64,000 bases of DNA from Siphonodentalium dalli (taxonomy: Eukaryota > Mollusca > Scaphopoda > Gadilida > Siphonodentaliidae), in the NCBI GenBank assembly GCA_032622095.1, contig CP136066.1, positions 94,073,319 to 94,137,318 of the forward strand, written 5' to 3'. Shown here piece by piece: positions 45,684 through 57,474 of the stretch. Positions within the stretch are counted from its first letter, which is position 1; each line of letters opens with the position of its first letter. The notes under the pieces are model-generated. The model was given only the letters and a program-made list of their open reading frames with translations. It was not told the origin of the DNA and made no database searches. Position numbers and translations under genes: made by a program.

Positions 45684-45958
45684 GCCATATGTGCAAGCCT
45701 TGAAATAGTGTGTCTGTCATTTGCAGAATGAGGTCCCCAGAGGGTGAATTTAGTGATGCCACCCCGCATAGCGGGCTAGCATCACCAAATTCACCCTCTG
45801 GGGACCTCATTCTGCTTACACTGCAGCAGAATGAGGTTCCCAGAGGGTGAATTTGGTGAGGCTAGCCCGCTATGCGGGGTAGCATCACTAAATTCACCCT
45901 CTGGGGACCTAATTCTGCAAATGACTGACACCCTATTTCAAGGCTTGCATATGTGGCT
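45684..45958. mobile_element. Family B short form, two hairpins without the middle
   Basis: The two terminal palindromes sit about 15 bp apart (CTTACACTGCAGCAG), so the core of about 200 bp is gone. The inverted ends extend outward (GCCATATGTGCAAGCC / GGCTTGCATATGTGGC). Confidence 0.8.
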
Positions 45959-46652
45959 TTAGAACCTCTCATGCCTGAGTTCATTGCCAATGGACCATGC
46001 ATCCGAATGCAACATATGTACTAGAATTAAATACCATTGTTATATTTAATCCAATGATTTTGCCACTGCAATTGATAGAGCACAGATTTTACATTGATTA
46101 CATAATTTCTGCATGCTGCTTATCACGTCATATGCCTACGTAGTTTTCATTGGGGAGAAGGGTATATGTGCCCTTCATATTTCCACAATATTATTTTTTT
46201 AAACTAGAGAATAACGAAATGCGTAGGTGGCTATGTGAATGTATCCATATGAGAGAACTTATGTGTATTTAATGTTGACATTGTGTGCCTGTGCCAGATT
46301 GTTTGGAAGAGTGTTTGTGTTTCATGGTGGTGGGAATTATTATTTACTTTCCTTTCTATATTATTATGTAATAATTTGATTGTAACATGTATTTTGTAAA
46401 CCATTATACTATCCTAGCTGGAGGAAATAAAGATATATATATATTTCCACAATATAGCCCTGCTTCCAAGTCTTGTCGTTTTGCAAATGTTACCTCAAAT
46501 TTTCCGATCTTTATAAACATACTAGCATATATGATATAACCATTATATTAAGAAAAAAATCCATCTTATTTACTGTTCAGTTTTCTCTTCATGGGTTGAA
46601 ATTTCATTTCTGAAAATTTTGTGGGTCCAAAGTCAACATGCCACATGTATAT
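45959..46652. other. No gene recognised
   Basis: Spacer with a short ATATATATAT run near 46435. Confidence 0.4.
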
Positions 46653-46770
46653 GCCACAGCAGAATTATGGGAAATTTTTCAGAATTTAGTTGCAAATATG
46701 GCTTGTTGCCAATCATCGGAAAGCTCTCACTGCTGTGATTTAGGGGTTGATTATTTAGGACATTACTGTA
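46653..46770. mobile_element. Family A MITE, reduced copy 11
   Basis: The left arm from GCCACAGCAGAATTATGG runs to GGAAAGCTCTCACTG and then jumps to the outer right arm (CTGTGATTTAGGGG...CATTACTGTA). Confidence 0.7.
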
Positions 46771-47299
46771 ATTCTGGTGTAAATTTATTATCCAAATGGT
46801 GGATGTTTCACGCAATTGTAATGTTCTTTATTGCAGAAAATAACCGACATGCTTTTTTGGCATGTGTTTGACACATCATTGCGTTATGTAATTGTCATAT
46901 TGAAGGCAAGGATGAAATTTTAATGTGAAGGTAGTGTTTGTTAATTAAACACTTATACAACACAAACATTTCTTCATCTAAATTATTCACAATATCTGAC
47001 ATATAATCAGTCAATCTACAGGGTGCCCAGCCCTACAATGAATAACACAGCCACTTCTGCTCATCAGGGAACTCTATAATAGTCCGTTTCCGTTTTTCTT
47101 CATTAAAACTAGCTGAGCAACCCAATGCCAATAAGATTTCAATTTGACACAGATTCTGTTCAAGGGAAACAGATCTGAGTGACTAATAGGATGAAATAAC
47201 AATAGAGAGGTTTTATATAATAGCCACACGTACATGTAACTTGTAGTGACATTGCCACAATCTATTCTATACTGTGTACATGGCCAACGCATGTACTTG
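46771..47299. other. No gene recognised
   Basis: Spacer between elements, no coding signal. Confidence 0.4.
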
Positions 47300-47513
47300 T
47301 TAACCCTTCCATAACTGGAGCTTCCTCAAATTTGCGAAAATCCTGTGCCAATGCATTCTGTTATATATGCAAGGCTCCCATATCGTCGATGGGCTTCTAA
47401 AAGGTCGTACCTACCATTTTGGTGCGAAACTATGGGAGGCTCGCATATATAAGAGAATGAACTGGCACATGATCTTTAATGCTGCACTAGCACAGCTCCT
47501 GTCATGAAAAGTG
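47300..47513 (-). mobile_element. Family J element with one hairpin and a foreign loop
   Basis: TTAACCCTTCCATAACTGGAGC to CTGTCATGAAAAG. Only one hairpin (TATATATGCAAGGCTCCCATA / TATGGGAGGCTCGCATATATA region) is present. Its loop is replaced by about 45 nt (TCGTCGATGGGCTTC...TTGGTGCGAAAC) not seen in the other copies. Confidence 0.65.
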
Positions 47514-47670
47514 TGTTGAATGTGTGACACGATTACCGAACAATAACAGAATCGTAGAGTGAAGCGCGATTTAGCCAATTAGAAATCGCACGAGTGATCT
47601 CTATGGCTTATTGATCTGGCATGACATTATCTTGTGATAGGTTACATGTACATGTGGCTATACATGGCCA

Positions 47671-47824
47671 TTAATGCTTTGATGATGGGAGCTGTGCTGG
47701 CGCAGCATTAAATATCTTGTGTCACCTCGCATATATAAGAGAAAGCACTGGCTTATAAGATCAAGGTAAATATTGTTAGGCCTATGTATTCTCTTATATA
47801 TGCAAGGCTCCCTATAGTAGACTC

Positions 47825-47873
<49 letters not shown>

Positions 47874-47934
47874 AGCATGCATTGGCACAGGGTTTTCGCA
47901 AAAATTCAGGAAGCTCTAGTCATGGAAGGGTTAA
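47671..47934. mobile_element. Family J element with an expanded (TA)n loop
   Basis: TTAATGCTTTGATGATGG to CATGGAAGGGTTAA. The first hairpin is mostly deleted. In the second hairpin the arm runs into a TA microsatellite of about 46 bp at 47826-47871. Confidence 0.7.
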
Positions 47935-48455
47935 CAGGGCAGGAGTGAGATTTTAGCCTTAGTGTGGTTTCTGAAATTTGTACACGTTCCAAATGGAATA
48001 AAACTAAAATTCCATTTAAAGGACATCAGCTTAATGGAATTCTCAGGTGTTTCAAATAGCTGTGCTCTAATCCAATTGATATAGGTAGTATCATCATCTG
48101 CAAGCTATTTATGGAATCTGTTTGAATAGGTTGTCAAATTAGCCTGATTTCACATAAAACAAACCTAAGCCAAGGCTATTCTTTGGCCATTTATAGGGGA
48201 GTGTTTATACACTTTTTGGGCTTAAATCAACAGTTGTCAGTCCCAGCTGTCTGAACAGGTTGGGACTGCCCATGGGTAATTCATGTATGAGGTCAGGAAT
48301 ACAAATCAATAGAATATGACCTGATAGTGTACTTCACATGCCTACGTTTTCATCAGCTCGGTCAATATTGGAAATGACCAATAGTCCGTTAATAAGGTTT
48401 ATTCAGGAATATTGCTTTGGGTAGCCTTCCACATTTCGCGTGAATGTACATCTTC
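47935..48455. other. No gene recognised
   Basis: Spacer, no shared repeats. Confidence 0.4.
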
Positions 48456-48644
48456 TACAGTAATGTCCTAAATAATTGACTCCTTAACCACAGCAGAATT
48501 ATGGGTAATTTTTCAGGATTTAGTCGGAAATATGGCTTGTTGAGAGCTTTCCGATGAATGGCAACAAGCCATATTTCCGACTAAATCCTGAGAAATTACC
48601 CATAATTCTGTGGTTAAGGAGTTGATTATTTAGGCATTACTGTA
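48456..48644. mobile_element. Family A MITE, copy 12
   Basis: The centre of the left arm is deleted (GGCTTGTTGAGAGC) and the right end reads TAGGCATTACTGTA. Confidence 0.8.
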
Positions 48645-49234
48645 TATATGTTGTATGCAATAACTAAATTGACGTGAAACACTGGTGGCAACATGACGAT
48701 TTATGTGAAGAGTCATTTAAGTTATTTGGAGTTGAGATGAATAGAATCAGAATTGTTTTTTACCTGACTTTCTATAACAAAAATTATCTCGGGACTTTTT
48801 AAAAATCATTTTTTTGAAATGAGATTCTCTGTTTACTTCTGAGACTCAAAATCTTGAGTACTTCTCTTTTTTGTTTTCTGAATAGAAGAGAAATTGAAGA
48901 AAAACTCAGGAAATGTTATTTTGAATAGAATGAAATAGAAAATAGGAATAGATAGAAAATAGGAAGCATGCATGTCTAGAAATTATTCTAATCATAAGAA
49001 ATAAGAAAATGATGCTTGATAGTGTACATGCATATAGTACATGTGCTCTCAGATAAAATATGTGATACAGAACACGTACAGACTGAGAAATCAATTATCC
49101 TAATCCCATTATTAACATAAAACTGCAATAAAATAAAGTATATAGTACTGTGAAAGTCATCAGAGCAGCAACATCTTGCATGTCTTCCACGTGTGACACA
49201 AAAAGTTCACTCACTTTATACTAGTCATTATTCC
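48645..49234. other. No gene recognised
   Basis: AT-rich spacer with AATAGGAA-type short repeats near 48935. Confidence 0.4.
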
Positions 49235-49428
49235 TACAGTAATGCCCTAAATAATCGACTCCTTAACCACAGCAGAATTATGGGTAATTTTTCAGGATAT
49301 AGTCGGAAATATGGATTGTTGCCATTCATCGGAAAGCACTCAATGAGAGCTTTCCGATGACTAAATCCTGAAAAATTACCCATAATTCTGCTGTGGTTAA
49401 GGAGTCGATTGCTTAGGGCATTACTGTA
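49235..49428. mobile_element. Family A MITE, copy 13
   Basis: The right arm lacks AATGGCAACAAGCCATATTTCC (it goes from TCCGATG to ACTAAATCC). Confidence 0.8.
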
Positions 49429-49510
49429 CCTTATTCACATCTGAGTGAATTCTCCCATTCAATTCAAATTGTATGGATTGGAATGGGCATTTGCTGGGAT
49501 GTTCAGTTCA

Positions 49511-49672
49511 AGTCTGAATCTATAGTGTGCCTGTCATTTGCAGAATGAGGTCTCCAGAGGGTGAAATTAGTGAGTGACGCTATCCCAAATAACAGGGTAG
49601 AATCACTAAATTCACCCTCTGGGGACATCATTCTGCTATAGCCTCATCTTCTCTGGCAAGTTTCTTTATTGT
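49511..49672. mobile_element. Family B left part
   Basis: TAGTGTGCCTGTCATTTGCA, the complete left palindrome, then CCTCATCTTCTCTGGC. The middle and the right hairpin are missing. Confidence 0.7.
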
Positions 49673-49683
49673 TGCAGAACTAA

Positions 49684-50311
49684 TATTCATTGGTAGGAAT
49701 TGTTCAGATAATAAGTTTGATAAACAACCTATGGTCATTTGTTAAAATTATTAACTGAACATTTCCTAAGGGAACTACTCGTCAATGAGTATTTAGTATC
49801 ACGTGGCTTCGAGTTGATGAGTATCACACATTCAAAATGGCAGTGGTGATCTAAAACGCGACCAGAAACAAGGAAAAACATAATACCATACATGTATATG
49901 ATATGACATATTACGTAGTATTTTATCAGCTACTAGCAGATGCTATACTATTTTTTAAACAAGCTGATACCTGATTCGTGTCCAAATTCCCGATTGGTAT
50001 TACATTCTGACCAAAGTTGTCAGTCATAGGATTCTCCAAGATGTACAAACTGGTGTATTAATTCCACGCACCTCCGAATGGTAACTTTGGTCAGAATGTA
50101 ATAGCAAACCACTGAGTATTTCCGAACAGATAAGGTATCAACTTGTTTTAAAAGAAACTAGCAATTGCTCGTAACAGTCAAAATGCTCTGTTTTGTGTCA
50201 GTTCCTCATATATTATGTTTTTTGAGGCACTAGCCTCGGCCATTTTGTATGCGAGGTTCTCACCAACCTTGAAACCACGAGATTCCCCACCGTGAGTATA
50301 GAAAGGGTTAC
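49684..50311. mobile_element. Family E element split by a family H insertion
   Basis: The left part runs TTGTTCAGATAATAAG...GAGTATTTAGTA, and the last bases TAGAAAGGGTTAC resume at 50299 after the inserted element. The two parts together give a normal family E right half. Confidence 0.65.
49799..50294. mobile_element. Family H foldback element with 4-bp duplication AGTA
   Basis: AGTA occurs at 49795-49798 and 50295-50298. The ends are inverted (CACGTGGCTTCGAGTTGATG / CCTTGAAACCACGAGATTCC). Further inverted pairs lie inside (ATTACATTCTGACCAAAG / CTTTGGTCAGAATGTAAT), so the element folds on itself. There is no coding. Confidence 0.65.
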
Positions 50312-50708
50312 ATTGTTCGTTCACAGTATTCCAAGGAAAACCATTTAGCGAAGGACCACACCATGTTCTGTGTTTCCCATCATACTGACACTAATGCAAT
50401 TTCGAATATCAAGGCCAGCCAAGAATCCAATGGAAAAAGTGCAAGGTGAAAGTGCACTCAATTATAGATGAAATGCATAATCAACATGCCCTGATCGTCT
50501 ACCACAGACCATAATGAAAGCCATTGCAAAGACACTTTTTGTCATTATCTTGCCTAATGACGCGCCAAAAATAGATAGAATGATAAGCCAAGAAGAAATC
50601 ACGCCTCGTAAATGCGTTATTATGCTGAGAGCAGTTATGTCATAAAGGGCTGCAACATTTCCTGATTATCTGAACAGAGATATAACAGAACATATCAGGA
50701 AAACGATT
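50312..50708. other. No gene recognised
   Basis: Spacer without shared repeats. Confidence 0.4.
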
Positions 50709-50749
50709 GAAGGCATTCTGTAATAAACTGCTGTGGTAAAATTCCTCAG

Positions 50750-51166
50750 TCAGGTCTGCAAATAGTGTGTCTGTCATTTGCAGAATAAGGTCCACAGAGG
50801 GTGAATTTAGACTTGCTATCCACACAGCAGGCTAGAATCACCAAATTCACAACCACCTCATTCTGCTTTAATAGGCCTCATCTTCCTGAGTATCTATAGT
50901 CTCAAATTAACATTGTTTTTAGTTACTTTTTTCCCTTCTGGGAAGTTTCTATATCCCCTAATTTGCAGAAGATAAAATTCATAATCGAGGTGACTAATGG
51001 GTGAACATCACTAAATTCAACTGGGGAACTTCAATCTGATCCTAGGTCTCCCATAGCAGTAGTTGAGGCCTGAGCAGAATGAGGTCCCCAGATGGTGAAT
51101 TCACCCTCAATTCACCCTCAAGGGACCTCGTTCTGCAAATGACAGACACATTATTTGCAGGCTTGG
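50750..51166. mobile_element. Family B element between about 40-bp direct repeats
   Basis: Both hairpins are damaged and the middle is intact. It is flanked by GAAGGCATTCTG...AAAATTCCTC at 50709-50747 and a 2-bp-longer, slightly diverged copy at 51171-51211. Confidence 0.7.
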
Positions 51167-51213
51167 TGATGAAGGTATTCTGTGTAATAAACTGCTGTTG
51201 TAAAATTCCTCTG

Positions 51214-51718
51214 TAATAATGACCTGCAATGATTTCAATAAATATCTATTTTTTAAAGCATTCTCTCAGCACTATAGTGACACTGATTGATTTAATCTTG
51301 CTGGGGAATTTCAAGTCATATCAGAGATATATATGCAACATGCAAATTTACTGCCTGGCTCCACTTCAATTTTGAGGATATAATCATTCTTCATCATTTA
51401 ACCAGAGATGAAATTTTTCATTGATTTCCCTGAATTCCGGAATTTCGATAAATTTTATTAGAATTTTCAAGGATAGAAATATTAGCATTTCAACAAATTT
51501 TGTCTGAAAAGATAACCATGCATGAGAGTTATTACTCTTTTATTGAACCATGTTGTCAGCGTTGGGCATCATTTTTGTGATATGAACAAATCCGGTGGAA
51601 AAGTACGTGGGACGGGAGGGGAGGGCTTCAGTGTATTCTCTTGATCAAAATTGTGATATATTTATTACATAGGGATAATTTCAGGGATATTGATATTCAA
51701 CCACTTTTATCTTTGGTT
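51214..51718. other. No gene recognised
   Basis: Spacer, no coding signal. Confidence 0.4.
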
Positions 51719-51991
51719 TTAACCCTTTCATCACTGGAGCTGCGCTGGTGCAGCATTAAAGATCCTGTGCCAGAGCATTCCCTTATATATGCGAGTCTCC
51801 CATAGGGAGGCTCACATTTATTAGAGAATGTCTGAGTTATTATTATTCTTGCAAGGTCAAGGTAAATATTGTTAGGCCAATGCATTCTCTTATATATGCG
51901 AGGCTCCCTATGGGAGACTCGCATATATAACAGAATGCATTGGCACAGGTTTTCGCATAATTTCAGGATGCTCCAGTCCTGGAAGGGTTAA
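51719..51991. mobile_element. Family J element, full copy
   Basis: TTAACCCTTTCATCACTGGAGC-type left end and CTGGAAGGGTTAA right end. The second hairpin is nearly perfect (GCGAGGCTCCCTATGGGAGA). The first has an inserted TTATTATTATTC. Confidence 0.8.
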
Positions 51992-52221
51992 CAGTCATCA
52001 GGAAAAAGAAGATGATTTCCCTTTGAAAAGTTACATTCCAGGTGAAAGTTATTTTCAAAGAATTTATTTCTCAATCGTTATTTGCACCTGAATGGCCTGC
52101 ATCTCCCCTTTTAATTTCCAAATATTTATACATATGATATACTTCATATAATAAATTTTTGTCTCTGATATCGCAACTGATTTGCCTGATCCCCCACTCT
52201 TTTAACTGATATTAACCCAGC

Positions 52222-52437
52222 TACAGTATTGCCCTAAATAATCGACTCCTTAACCACAGCAGAATTATGGGTAACTTTTCAGGATTTAGTCGGAAATATG
52301 GCTTGTTGCCATTCATCAGAAAGCTCTCAGTGAGAGCTTTCCGATGAATACAACAAGCCATATTTCCGACTAAATCCTGAAAAGTTACCCATAATTCTGC
52401 TGTCCTTAAGGAGTCGATTATTTATGCCATTTCTGTA
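52222..52437. mobile_element. Family A MITE, copy 14
   Basis: Full length; right end slightly decayed (TATGCCATTTCTGTA). Confidence 0.85.
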
Positions 52438-52499
52438 CAAGGCACATCTGTGGAACATTTTAATAACTCTTTAACCATTTCCACCAGCTTCTACACTAA

Positions 52500-52552
52500 A
52501 TTTCCCATAGGATGTGTTCAGATAATAAGTTCAACAAACGACCATATGTTGG
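52500..52552. mobile_element. Family E fragment
   Basis: GGATGTGTTCAGATAATAAG and TTCAACAAACGACC only. Confidence 0.5.
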
Positions 52553-53878
52553 AAATTTGACAACAAAAATATGTTTAATTTGTTCTCATAGTTTGGGTTT
52601 CAACCAGTGTTTAGTGTTTTGTGGGGAATGTGTTGTTTATACAGCTGGTTTAAAAAGTCTGTCAGTTGGAAAATATTCAACCTTGGGGGGGGGGGGGGGG
52701 GGGGGTGCCTGGTTGGACGTTTCCAACAGTTGGAAATCTTGGGGTAGCAGTTGAGACTTCCCACCCAAGGAAGGACAAGGAAGGAGGATGCAAATGGAAT
52801 TTCCCCTGCTTTCAGGTTCAAGGGGTTGGGGAAGGAGTGTGTAGGAAATTCCAAAGAGGTCCCCCAATGGAGACCTTCTAGCAACGTCCCTGAAGATAGC
52901 TGGTGGAGTGCATTGTAAGCCATCTTATATATCATCAACAATTTTCAAACACAGGAGAACTGAAACCACAATTTTCACACATAATCTGAGACACCCATGT
53001 CCCTGGGGAAAAATCCGATGTATTTTCCTGTTTATCACAGAGGAAGTGGTTCCAAATGTTCCCCACATCTGATCTCTTAATGTTTTCGAGAAAAAACATA
53101 GAAATTCCCGAAGGAATAGCTGACTCACACATACATCATATGTGTGCCTATCTCTATATTAAGTGAATAAACACACTGAAGTGCTAGAACTTCCTCAAAG
53201 ATCATAGAGTGAGTGGCGAGATAAGTACTGCCCCAAGGGTTCTCATGGGTGTGTCATCACGTTAGAACCAGAAATATAAACTCCGCCAAGTGAAATGCCT
53301 TCCATTAAATGTGCTATTCTCGCAAAAGGTATCTAGGTAATACGATTAACCACTGTTCGTAATGTGTCCCCAGCCGAAACATAATTTGGTTCATCATCTG
53401 AAAACATGGGGTGTAAACTAGGTCATTTTTATTACAATCTGGCACATTTCATTCGTTGATTTCCCCCCAAAGGGAGATAATTATTGCCAAAAACCAATAA
53501 TAGAAAAATGTGATATATTGATATCGGTAGAGAAAGTGGAATTTTTATGGCCCATTTGAGAGAAATTATTAGCTTTGCAACAGGCCATTCATTAAATTGC
53601 ATGAGTGTTTCATTTGGTATAACTGTTGTACTATTGACCATCTCTATTCTATACAGTATGTGTCAGTATAACATCTCTATTCTATATAGCATGTGTCAGT
53701 ATAAAGTATTCTGTAAGCATGGAAATCAGAATCAGGGAAGTGGTTAGATGGTATTTTATTGAAGGGTGTACAACCTCATATTTCTAACTGCAACTGGCCC
53801 CTTTTAAATTGGACCAAAATTCCCAAATTTGGGAATTTTCATTCACACGATACAATTTCTTTCAATTATAGTGACCTA
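52553..53878. other. No gene recognised; 21-G run at 52685-52705
   Basis: Frames of 113 and 76 codons across the G run are low-complexity artefacts (Gly or Pro runs). ACATCTCTATTCTATA is duplicated near 53640-53690. No exon is supported. Confidence 0.45.
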
Positions 53879-54090
53879 TAGTAATGCTGTAAATAATCAA
53901 CTCCTTAACCAAAGCAGAATTATGGGTAACTTTTCAGGATTTAGTCGGAAATATGGCTTGTTGCCATTCATCGGAAAGCTCTAGTGAGAGCTTTCCGATG
54001 AATGGCAACAAGCCATATTTCCGACTAAATCCTGAAAAATTACCCATAATTCTTGTGGTTAAGGAGTCGATTATTTAGGGCATTACTGTA
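53879..54090. mobile_element. Family A MITE, copy 15
   Basis: Full-length palindrome; loop GCTCTAGTGAGAGC. Confidence 0.85.
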
Positions 54091-54328
54091 TGTAGGCGCA
54101 ATTGCTCCAACAAATATCCATAGCCTTACAATACTACTAATGTAGTAGAAGCTATATCACCTGGCTGAATTAGAACCTAGAATTCCAAGCTTTTTTTATG
54201 TTTCTTATGACTAGAATCTAGGTAATCTGTGGTAATTGGCCACCCTGGAATGCCAGTGTTCAGAAGAGCACCCACAGAAAGCCTGGATAACCCTGTAAAA
54301 CCCTGGAATAAAGCACCATCAAGAACTC

Positions 54329-54480
54329 AAGAAACTATAGACACTTCCCAGAAGATGAGGCCTAAGTGGAGTGAGGTCCGCAGAGGGTGAGTTTGGTAAT
54401 GCTAGCCTGCTGTGCGGGATAGCGTCACTTTTATTAAAATTCACCCTCTGCACATGTCAGACACACTATTTCAAGGCTTG
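54329..54480. mobile_element. Family B right part
   Basis: GAAACTATAGACACTTCCC through one hairpin with an inserted TTTTATT to CACTATTTCAAGGCTTG. Confidence 0.65.
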
Positions 54481-54766
54481 GTTTGAATGGTTCATTCTTC
54501 ATTTGTAGAGATCTTCATAAACTATCGCCAGACAGCAGGAAGAGAAATACTCAAACACTTTCATATGTATGATTGTTCAGCCATGTTGAACTTATTAGCT
54601 TGACATCATACAAATGAATAAATGGGATTCCAGTAAATACTCTTCAGTGCAGCTGTTCAATGAGTAATTCTGTTAATAAGGAGTTAATTTAAGTCAGTCA
54701 AAATGAGAACAATGAAAGAATTAACCCTCACCAATAAAAAAAAATAAGAAACTGCCTCCTGCACGT

Positions 54767-55173
54767 TGCAATCAAGCCTGAGTTTAGGGCTAGCATCACC
54801 ATATTCACCCTCTGGGGACCTCATTCTGCATGGCCTAATCTGCTATGGGAGATATAGATTCAGATTGAGGTTCCCAAATGGTGAATATTGTGATGAAGAC
54901 CCATTGGGAACCTCGATTATGCAATGTGTCATCTGCCAATTTTGGAATATAGAGAAACTAAACTAAAAAAGAAATAGAATCTATATGACGAAGTTTCTAT
55001 ATAAATTTGATAATAAAGAAACTTTCCAGAGAGGATGAGGGCTAAGCAGAATGAGGTCCCCAGAGGGTGAATTTAGTGATGCTAGCTTGCTATGCGGGAG
55101 AGCGTCACTAAATTCACCCTATGTTGACCTCATTCTGCAAATGACATGCACACTAAACTCAGAATTGATTACA
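54767..55173. mobile_element. Family B element, full copy
   Basis: TTGCAATCAAGCCTGAG to CTCAGAATTGATTACAA. The left hairpin is halved and the right one is complete. The middle matches 35.8 kb closely (GAAGACCCATTGGGAACC). Confidence 0.75.
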
Positions 55174-55365
55174 ATCCATTTGAGATGTCACAAACTGAAT
55201 GGTTTTTGCAGTACAATGTTTGCGTATTTCAATATCTGACAATGCGGATCACAAGTGGTAATTCCAAGCACACAACTAACATTATCACAGTCTGTGGACT
55301 TGGATCCCAAGGAAGAACCTTTTAGTTGTCAATGGCAACAATCACTTTCACACAGTTTGACCATT

Positions 55366-55553
55366 GGTCCTTTGTTGAACTTATTATCTAATCATTTCCC
55401 ACCAATGAATAGGTATTCTTCTGCACTTCTATTATCATTTCGCCTGTCTGTTGTCTGCTTTTGTTAGCTGGACATCCCTCCTGATGAATAATAGACATTC
55501 CTAATGGCTACTTGTAACTGAATAGGAGAATGCATTTAGTAAATGGATTTTAA
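55366..55553. mobile_element. Family E fragment
   Basis: TTGTTGAACTTATTATCT, TTTCCCACCAATGAATAG, CTGTTGTCTGCTTTTG and CATTTAGTAAATGG match the right half. Confidence 0.55.
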
Positions 55554-55819
55554 TAACACTTCCAATACTGGATCAAGCTTCCTGAAATTTTGCGAAAACC
55601 CTGTGCTCATGCATTATCTTATATATGCAAGTCTCCCATAGGGAGCCTCATATATATAAGAGAATACAAAGGCATAACAATATTTTCCTTCACCTTGTAA
55701 TCCACTGCATTCTCTTATATTCGAGGCTCCCTATGGGAGACTCACATACTGTAAGAGAATGCACTGGCACAAGATCTTTAATGCTGCACCAGCACGGCTC
55801 CCGTCATGAAAGGGTTAAT
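55550..55819 (-). mobile_element. Family J element, full copy
   Basis: Opposite orientation to most copies: it starts with the GGTTTTCGC-side end (CTTCCTGAAATTTTGCG) and finishes CCGTCATGAAAGGGTTAA. Both hairpins are present. Confidence 0.75.
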
Positions 55820-56719
55820 ACTCTGACACCAGTAACATGTAAATAGCTGAATAATTCAAAAGAACTACCATAAAAGAGCCATGTCATGAGCGGCGGCCAT
55901 ATTGATTAGATGACCTGCAGCCTCGTAATTTTCTTCAGAACCAGTTCCAGGCCAGTCAGACCAAGTTCTCTAAAAATATCTAAAAGGGAATTCTCCTGGG
56001 GACCTCATTCTGAAAATGTCAGTCACACTCAGGCTGGAACATCCGAGAGCTTTCCGATGAATGGCAACAATCTGGAACACATACCCTTTTTTACCCATGC
56101 TCATTATTTTTTCAAACTGATAGTTTTGACAAAACTCACCCATTGGAACGTAGTACTACAGAACTTAGTAGTAGAATGCCCATTTAAATTATATAGTTTT
56201 TATCTGAACAGAGCCCCCAATGAGACTGCTTTTAGTACACTTGGACCTCAAACAAGAACTATTGCCTCAAATGTATATACAGTCCATTCCGTGCATGGAA
56301 CTTTTATGTTAATAACCATAATATTCCATTAAGAGATATTTGAATAGCTGAAATGGATTGTACCCCACATATTAACCCTATCAGTCACTGTATCAGTACC
56401 CAGTTTTTGCCCATAAACATCCTCTTGAGCTGCTCTGAGCTAAATATTTCATGCAATTTGCTCATGATTAGTTTGGCATAGCAAAGTTCTAATGGCAGTT
56501 ATTGAAAAGATGGGTACTATCAGGGAATAATCTACCTACCAAGATGGTTAATAATTTGTGATCAAGCAAACACCTAAAATTTTAAACGTCCCACATGTTA
56601 TCAGTTATCACTTAGTGCAATTTTACTGAACAACCATTTATTTATGTCCGTCCTCTGTTTGGTCCAGAAACAACATGAGTATCAGTAACTATGACCATTA
56701 TGGTTACCAGGTTTATACC
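55820..56719. other. No secure gene; small family B and A remnants
   Basis: GGGGACCTCATTCTG...CACACTCAGGCTGG (55993-56038) is a family B end, and GAGAGCTTTCCGATGAATGG (56043-56070) a family A arm piece. A 140-codon + frame at 55910-56332 begins in unique DNA but runs through both remnants, so it is not trusted. Confidence 0.45.
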
Positions 56720-56770
56720 AAAACAGGGTTTTCGCAAAATTTCAAGAAGCTCCAGTCATTGAAGGGTTAA
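56720..56770. mobile_element. Family J end fragment
   Basis: ACAGGGTTTTCGCAAAATTT to CATTGAAGGGTTAA; one end only. Confidence 0.6.
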
Positions 56771-57105
56771 ACATGTGGCTTTAGAACATCTGTCTGTTCT
56801 CTGCATTTTACGAATCAATACATATGCACTGCACTAGACAACACACCGCCGAATGCAGACGATGCAAGACACTGCATGACAATTAAAACAGTAAATGTCA
56901 AATTGTCTGTCTTGAAGAATTCCCCAATTGACTGATGCAGGTTTTATTTATCAATCATTAATGGTATACTGTCAAGTGCTCTCATCTGAAACAATGACTT
57001 AACAGTCTCATTATAAGTGGAGATGTAATTTACTTCATACTTCAGTGCTTATAAAATGTCAATATAAACTTATTGACATATGATGACATTAATGTGTATC
57101 TTATC
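56771..57105. other. No gene recognised
   Basis: Spacer. Confidence 0.4.
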
Positions 57106-57474
57106 GGTGGGCTAGCTTCAACAAATTCACCCTCAGGGGACCTCATTCTTCTTAGGCCTCATCTTCTGGGAAGTATCTATAGTCTCAAATTAATATTGTT
57201 TTAGTGACTTTTTCCCTACTGGGAAGTTTCTATATCCCCTAATTTGCAGAAGATAAAATACATAATCGAGGTGACCAATGGGTGAACTTCACAAACTTCA
57301 ACTGGGGAACTTCAAACTGATCTTAGGTCTCCCATAGCAGTTGAGGTCTAAGCAGAATGAGGTCCTCAGATGGGTGAATTTAGTGATGCTAGCCCACTGT
57401 GTGGGATAGCATCACTAAATTCACCCATCTGAGGACCTCATTCTGCAATGTCAGAAACACTAAATTCAGGCTTG
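57106..57474. mobile_element. Family B element, left end truncated
   Basis: Only half of the left hairpin remains, then the middle and an almost perfect right hairpin (GAGGTCCTCAGATGGGTGAA / TTCACCCATCTGAGGACCTC), ending AAATTCAGGCTTG. Confidence 0.75.

Noticed and set aside
47826-47871. Promoter-like TATA tract
   Set aside because: It is a TA microsatellite within a family J hairpin.
52600-52941. 113-codon frame with a proline run and overlapping glycine-run frames
   Set aside because: They are caused by the 21-base G run.
55910-56332. 140-codon + frame
   Set aside because: It runs through remnants of family B and family A elements and has no motif.
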